A stretch of 64,000 bases of DNA from Liriodendron chinense (lineage: Eukaryota > Streptophyta > Magnoliopsida > Magnoliales > Magnoliaceae): contig PVNU02002353.1 in NCBI GenBank assembly GCA_003013855.2, forward strand, positions 2,418,001 to 2,482,000. The letters are read 5' to 3'. This document shows positions 58,852 to 64,000 of the stretch, piece after piece. The position numbers and the translations under genes were made by a program. The stretch's first letter is position 1. Each line of letters begins with the position of its first letter. The notes below the pieces were generated by a model that saw only the letters and a program-made list of their open reading frames with translations, made no database searches and was not told the origin of the DNA.

Positions 58852-59946
58852 AAATGCACCACATCCACATCACAGAACCGGTTCATAACTAAGCTGAGTC
58901 AAGTTTAGATTAACAGGGTCCAGATCCGACCCATCTATCAATGAATCAGGTCTGGATTTGGTCTAAGTTTGTTGGCCTAATTTCTAAATCCCTATTTAAT
59001 ATTAATTATGTTTTTAGATTTTATTAATTTCATTAAATACCTTATTAAATGATTTTAAATCATCTGTAGATGGGGTCCATCTGTGGATGGTCCAAACCAA
59101 AACCATTTAAAGGTCAAGTCCTAGGTGGATAAACTTCTAAAAGGTTCCCAACCAGGGATGGCACCTTGTTAGGCCAGCCTAGGCTTAGGCCCAGCTTGAC
59201 ACTTAAGACCCAAGTCGGAGCGGTCCAAGCCTCGCATAGGCCTAGCACAAAAGGCCCAATCTTGAGCTCGACAAATATTAGTTGGGCTGGGGCCCAACCC
59301 AACCATTCCAGAAATTGATAAAAACCCAATTTCCCACTTGAATATACCTAATCCATCGATCGATCAAGAAACATACATTTAGAGGAATGAAACCAACTGT
59401 CCAGATGGGTTACCAAACCTAAGGGTCAGAATGTCATATTTGTAGGATATCACACATGTACATATAAGTCCAATGCCCGGGTTGGGCTAAAATGACTCGG
59501 AAACAGGATCTTAACCATGGACAATCTTTACAAAAGATGCATAATTCTCCCTAATATGTCTTATTTATTTCAAAGATGCGGAATCAGTGGACCACTTATT
59601 TATTCATTACTACTTTTCGAGTTAGTGTTGCCTCGCTCCATTGCCGATTTGCTTTGAGCTTGTCATTTGGGCGGGCCAGGTTAAAAGAAATCAATTAGGT
59701 GAAGGATTGTTCTTCTAGTGGTCATCTAGACTCTTTGGCTCTAATTGAAGGATTGTTCTTCTAGTGGTCATCTAGACTCTTTGGCTTGAGAGGAATGATC
59801 GTTGTTTCAGGAATAGGAGTTTGCTCTAATCTAAGGGTGATCAGTAGAGTTAATCAATGTATTAGAGAGTGGACACCTATCTTTCAACAAAGGTGAGACC
59901 CAAACCCAACCCACTTTTTTTTTTTTTTTTTGGGGATGATGACAGG
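58849..59946. other. Intergenic DNA with a 46-bp tandem duplication
   Basis: No gene. GAAGGATTGTTCTTCTAGTG plus the following 20 bases occur at 59701-59740 and again at 59747-59786 without a mismatch. 59150-59310 resembles the interior of the hAT-like elements (GGGATGGCACC, GGCCCAGCTTGACAC). Confidence 0.5.
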
Positions 59947-60353
59947 TAGGGCTGTCAACGGGTCGGATTCGGAGCGGATAGTAGCTGATCCGAATCCGAT
60001 CCGATTTGTGATCCGGGTGATCCGTATCTGACCCGAAATCCGACGGATCTCTAAACTTCTATCCGAAATCCGACCCGACAGAGATTCAGCCGATCCGACT
60101 CTGATCCGACCCGATCCGTCCGTCCACCATGGGCCCTACTGAACTGATGGTTTGGATCATGGGGTCTGTGGTTTAAAAAAAAAAAAAAACAGAAAAAAGA
60201 AGAAGAAGAAGACGCACCTGGTGGACGGCTGGACGCCCCTCTCTCTCTCTCGTTCTCCCAGTGCGACAGCTGGGTGTGGTTTGAAAAAAAAAAAAAAAAA
60301 AAAACAGAAAAAAAAACCAAAGAAGAAGACTAGCTGGTGTCGCAAGTGGACCC

Positions 60354-60399
<46 letters not shown>

Positions 60400-60610
60400 C
60401 TCCCAGCGCGGCAGGTAGGTGGTTTTTTTTTTTTTTTTTTAAATCTAATCGGATCATTATCGGATCGGAGCGGGGTCGCTCCGAATCCGACCCGATTAAT
60501 AAACGGATCACAGATTTTGATCCGTATCCGATCCGTTAATCCGATTAATGATCCAAATCCAATTAAATCGGATCGGATACGGATCAAGATCCGTGCCATT
60601 GACAGCCCTA
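59947..60610. mobile_element. hAT MITE, 664 bp
   Basis: Bounded by a perfect 8-bp direct repeat, ATGACAGG, at 59939-59946 and 60611-60618; 8 bp is the hAT hallmark. The inverted ends are TAGGGCTGTCAACGG and TAGGGCTGTCAATGG. Many (G)GATCCGAT-type words crowd both subterminal regions, where hAT transposases typically bind. The middle is simple sequence: poly(A) runs, (CT)n at 60364-60395, a poly(C) run and a T run at 60422-60440, in two diverged halves each with CTCGTTCTCCCAG. No transposase. Confidence 0.88.
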
Positions 60611-61087
60611 ATGACAGGGGGTCCCTACCCTTTTTAAGGCGAGACTAATCCCTGTGGATGCACGCAATCACCCGCAACCCACGTGCATCGAGTAAAGCAC
60701 AGGGAAGGGAATCGAACTCGCATCTATGGGGAGCAAACCCACAATGCTGGCCATTTGCCCAAATCCAGGGTCTAATAAAGGGGAGCTAGACCCACTAAAA
60801 TTGGGCAAGGTCCTTTGGGCAAAAATGAGGTCAGGTCCATCAGGTACCTATTGACATCCCTATGTGGCAATTGCACATGGCCTCTTCTATCCTCTATCAT
60901 CCAACTCCATAAACAAGCACTCCACATAAAAAATGGAAAAATTCGGTTCTTTAAAGAATACAATGTGGTACAAACATTCTATAGGAGGATTCCCACTTTC
61001 AGTACTACAGGGCATTGCATTCCTTTCTGCCTAAGAACTTCACAAACACTAAGGAATTTCACCAGTAGTACAAGGAAGCATTGCATG

Positions 61088-61127
<40 letters not shown>

Positions 61128-61191
61128 ATCAGCAAAAGCGCTAGGAGGTGCACTTGAGCTTTTGAACGCAAGGAAAGATATTTGTACAAAA
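60611..61191. other. 3' flank of the glutamate receptor gene
   Basis: No gene recognised. A (CT)n run at 61089-61125 lies 67-103 nt beyond the receptor stop codon and would be a GA tract in its transcript if that is long enough. The stretch 60650-60780 is repeat-like. Confidence 0.5.
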
Positions 61192-63175
61192 CTAGTTACC
61201 GCTAGTGCTTCCCTTCTCCTTCTTTGCATCCTTCTCAGGTTCTTTCTCATCCATGAATTTAAAGCACTTCTTGGCAATTGTAGCCGTTCTCGTAAGAGTT
61301 CTCGTCAGAGTTTTTGTCAGAGTCGGATGTGAAACAGCAGGTTGAGACGGTGGCAGGGGTCCGTCATCATTCTCAGGAGGACGTGGAATGGGTTGTCCAT
61401 CATTAGGACGGCGTTCCTGATGGTTCTCCGGATGGTCCTTGTAATGCCTGAACGCATGGAACAATCTTATGAAAAACACAAGAAGCGCAAGGAAACATGT
61501 GATGCCGCATATGAGGAAGAGGCCCCAGAAGCTCTTGAGGCTCAAGCGGCTCACATCAACTGTATTGCTTGTTTGAGGGGAACACCCGTTGCGGGAAAGC
61601 CATTTATCATGCATCCTCTGGAGTTCGCCGGTCTCGGACAGGGTGAGGATGGCTGTTGACAAGTCCACTGCTAGAGGGGAATCCCTTTGGAAGGCCTGTC
61701 GAGATAACGCGGTGCTTGTAACTAACTCGTTTCGAACTAAAGTCGTGTTTGGATGTTCAATTGTTTGAATCACAATATTTCAATTCAAGTGGAAAGTGAA
61801 TGAAATGAACAAAGTGGAGGGAGTCCATTTCCACTCATGATGAACAAATAGCCCCCGCATTTTGAATTTCACAGCCATTTTAAGTCCAACTTGAAACACA
61901 CGGAATTGCAATTAGAGGTTTGGTCATCATTCTGAATTAAAATGGTGCCACCTCCGCTTTGGTCGCTTCTTCTGCATCGAATTAGCTATTTGGGTCGTTG
62001 CAATTCAGTTCAATTGATCATCCAAACACATCATAGAAGACATCGGGCACAGCAATATACTCAAATTACTATGGGAAATTACAAGGTGTCATTGAGATCA
62101 TGAAATCTGTAATATGTTTCTATTTGTTATTATGGTATCATTTAATCAAATTACTGATCGTGCTAGATAAAAACGAAATTATGGAAGATCGATTTTAGCT
62201 GATATCCAATAAAAAAAAGAGATTGATGGTGTTTGGATGCATCTTGTCATTTTTAGAACTGGTTAAGAGATGGGAAAATCACTCATCAACAAAGAGAACC
62301 AGTTTCGTAGTTTGCCAGTTCATCCGAATTAGCAGTCTCGTACCCCCTCCAGCACACAGGACCCCACCCCTGCAATCCAAATCGTTCACATGGTAGCCCC
62401 ATCATGAATAGTTCATAGTGCAATGATGTGCAGATTGAAGCTCCCAGTTCATCCATTTAAAAGAGCTGTGCTTGATGGATTTGGATTGTTATTTTAGTTT
62501 CAGCTTTCAACAGTCTGTTTGCAAGCCAACAAGACGGAACAGATTCATTCAATCAGTGGGGCGTTTTTCCACAGTGGTTCATCCATGATGGAGCCGAAGG
62601 ACAGCTGGGCCCTATCACAGGGAGTGGGCCTATGACCACGGAGGACTCAAGGACTGCAATTCCGGATGGTACAGTGGACTACTCAATCTTTTGTAGTTAT
62701 TTATGCTGGGTATCACTTCATTTATGCACTGCAAGAGAAATGAGAGGAGAAGGCGAAAAACTTACGAAACCCCATCCACTCTTCGTGAACTCCTGCCCAA
62801 CAACCCTGAAGATGCAGTCAGTGTTGGACAAGAAGAGCTCGATATAAGGAAGCTCATCAACGATTGCAGCGACTCCACCCCCTTTTGGTCCACGCCGAAG
62901 AGCAATTTCGTAGTCTTCTGGGTGTTCTAAGCTCACAATCCTCGACTCTGCGACATTGAGTTCTTCAATCAGATAATTCTTGGTAAATGACCCGCCTTGA
63001 ATCCCAATAGGCTCATTGCTCGAGATCAAGCTGTCGATTCCTTCAACCCGCGATGTAAGCTGCTGCACTGTGAGGATCGATGTTAAGCTAGCTGTGTAGC
63101 TTGAATTGATAATCAATACTACAAATAGCCATATCAGTAGGACCCCACGTCCAAGGGTGCTCATGGTGTTCTCTC
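61192..63175 (-). CDS. Glutamate receptor-like channel (GLR3 type), C-terminal part
   Basis: Two exons on the minus strand, 63175-62766 and 61695-61192, join in frame to 303 complete codons plus a stop; about 600 upstream residues must lie beyond the right edge. The protein is a plant ligand-gated cation channel related to animal ionotropic glutamate receptors. Visible in order: ENTMSTLGR and membrane helix M3 with SYTASLTSILTVQQL (the gate motif); ligand-binding half S2 with GPKGGGVAAIVDELPY and SGWGFAFQRDSPLAVDLSTA; LQRMHDKWLSR-GC; helix M4 (FWGLFLICGITCFLALLVFF); and a charged, Pro- and Lys-rich cytoplasmic tail ending KEKGSTSGN. The wording of S2 fits clade 3, which includes the wound- and amino-acid-responsive GLR3 channels; subclade and ligand are inferred. 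The intron between the exons is 1070 bp. No frameshift is seen. Confidence 0.9.
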
Positions 63176-64000
63176 CTGCATTTGGTCGAAATGAAAGGAT
63201 GTCAGAGCTTAAATTTCGGATCCGGTGAGCAACTGTCTTCTAGTAGAAAAAGATTTTGCATATCATCAGACAGTTCATCCATAGGGCTCTGCCATGGATG
63301 GGCCATTCCTTAAAATATCCATTGATCAGATGACCATAGCTGCCAATTGAAACCAGCCCATGATCAGTTCTTTTTTCCATCAAATGTTGGTCACGAACTC
63401 ACTGCTAGAATTTTCCTTTTTAAACCTGTCATCCAAGCAGCGGCTACATCCATCCACCACAGCATTTTTTGCACACCCTAGCCGCGGTATGGACAAAAGA
63501 TGATTGGTCTGGATCTCATAAATGGGTGTGTGTGTGTGTGTGTACAGTATAGTGTTTTTTTTTCGAAAAGAAAAATAAGCACCAGACTGCAAACAACGAT
63601 GGAATATACTCACTGTGTGCGAAAAACATCGTTGACAAGCTAAACCTGCAAGATGAGGAATAAGGTTAGTCTGAATTCTTTCATATTCAATATCAAAGTA
63701 GAAAACCGCATCAAGATGTATGCAGAAGAGAGGTATCATATGATCCTTGAGACAAAGGTATGTACAGTATACTAAGGTTTTCAGTTTGTTAAAGTGGGGC
63801 CCCTGATTCATTGTTCTAGACTGTTGTCAATGCATCATGGATTCACATCAATGGTCCAGATTGAACTAATTGATGATATGGATAAAAATAAGGGCTTGGA
63901 TGACAGGTATAGCTCAATACTTTCAAGTTGAACAACATTGGTTGGATGGACCATGCTCAAAATAGCTCCCAGATTGGAAAATTCCATCGGCCATTCTTGG
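63176..64000 (-). other. Intron of the glutamate receptor gene (to window edge)
   Basis: No further receptor exon is recognised here, so the preceding exon lies outside. There is a (GT)n run at 63525-63543. The stretch 63260-63345 has a foldback-type arm (TCATCCATAGGGCTCTGCC). Open frames in this part look fortuitous. Confidence 0.55.

Noticed and set aside
60152..60511. Several overlapping 60-110 aa ORFs on both strands
   Set aside because: They translate poly(A), poly(C) and (CT)n tracts inside the hAT MITE (runs of K, F, S/L or R/E); low-complexity artefacts.
63380..63811. 143-aa minus-strand ORF as a further receptor exon
   Set aside because: No similarity to the pore or S1 region expected before ENTMSTLGR; it contains a translated GT microsatellite.

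Overview
This window is nuclear DNA of a flowering plant. The genes have introns with GT/AG borders. Between and inside them lies a dense layer of plant transposable elements: a Ty3/gypsy LTR element, hAT-, Mutator- and SINE-type elements, a LINE remnant and many foldback elements. The recurrent GTGGGGCCCACCATGATG-type foldback family and the AT-rich, slowly decayed intergenic DNA fit a woody, possibly magnoliid, genome. That last point is inference and no species can be named.

Four protein genes are supported. (1) 1288-5997 (+): the last five exons (269 codons) of a family-1 beta-glucosidase of the monolignol-glucoside type; its 5' half lies left of the window. (2) 7258-16302 (-): a complete nine-exon gene (471 aa) for an RluA-type RNA pseudouridine synthase matching plant PUS6, tail to tail with gene 1. 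(3) 22740-27701 (-): a complete six-exon gene (273 aa) for a Spg1/Tem1-like small GTPase, the plant SGP family. (4) 61192-63175 (-): the last two exons of a glutamate receptor-like channel of the GLR3 type, continuing beyond the right edge. In every case the exon phases join without a frameshift, so I read these as living genes.

Layout: 1-1287 is an intron holding a LINE remnant and a foldback element; 1288-5997 glucosidase; 5998-7257 convergent intergenic DNA; 7258-16302 pseudouridine synthase with introns full of MITEs and a SINE; 16303-22739 intergenic, with a 1.25-kb tandem array, SINE and hAT-like copies and an old LTR fragment; 22740-27701 GTPase; 27702-61191 a 33-kb gene desert made of repeats; 61192-64000 the receptor gene.

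The desert holds the clearest mobile elements. The first is a young LTR retrotransposon (32077-40904) with two 3392-bp LTRs, a 5-bp target duplication, a tRNA-Met primer site and polypurine tract, but only 2 kb of mostly non-coding interior. The second is a 518-bp Mutator-like foldback element with a perfect 9-bp target duplication, nested in an older TIR element (31034-31551). The third is a 664-bp hAT MITE with a perfect 8-bp duplication (59947-60610). The four genes are functionally unrelated and show no clustering logic. I found no previously undescribed multigene system; the novelty, if any, is in the repeats.
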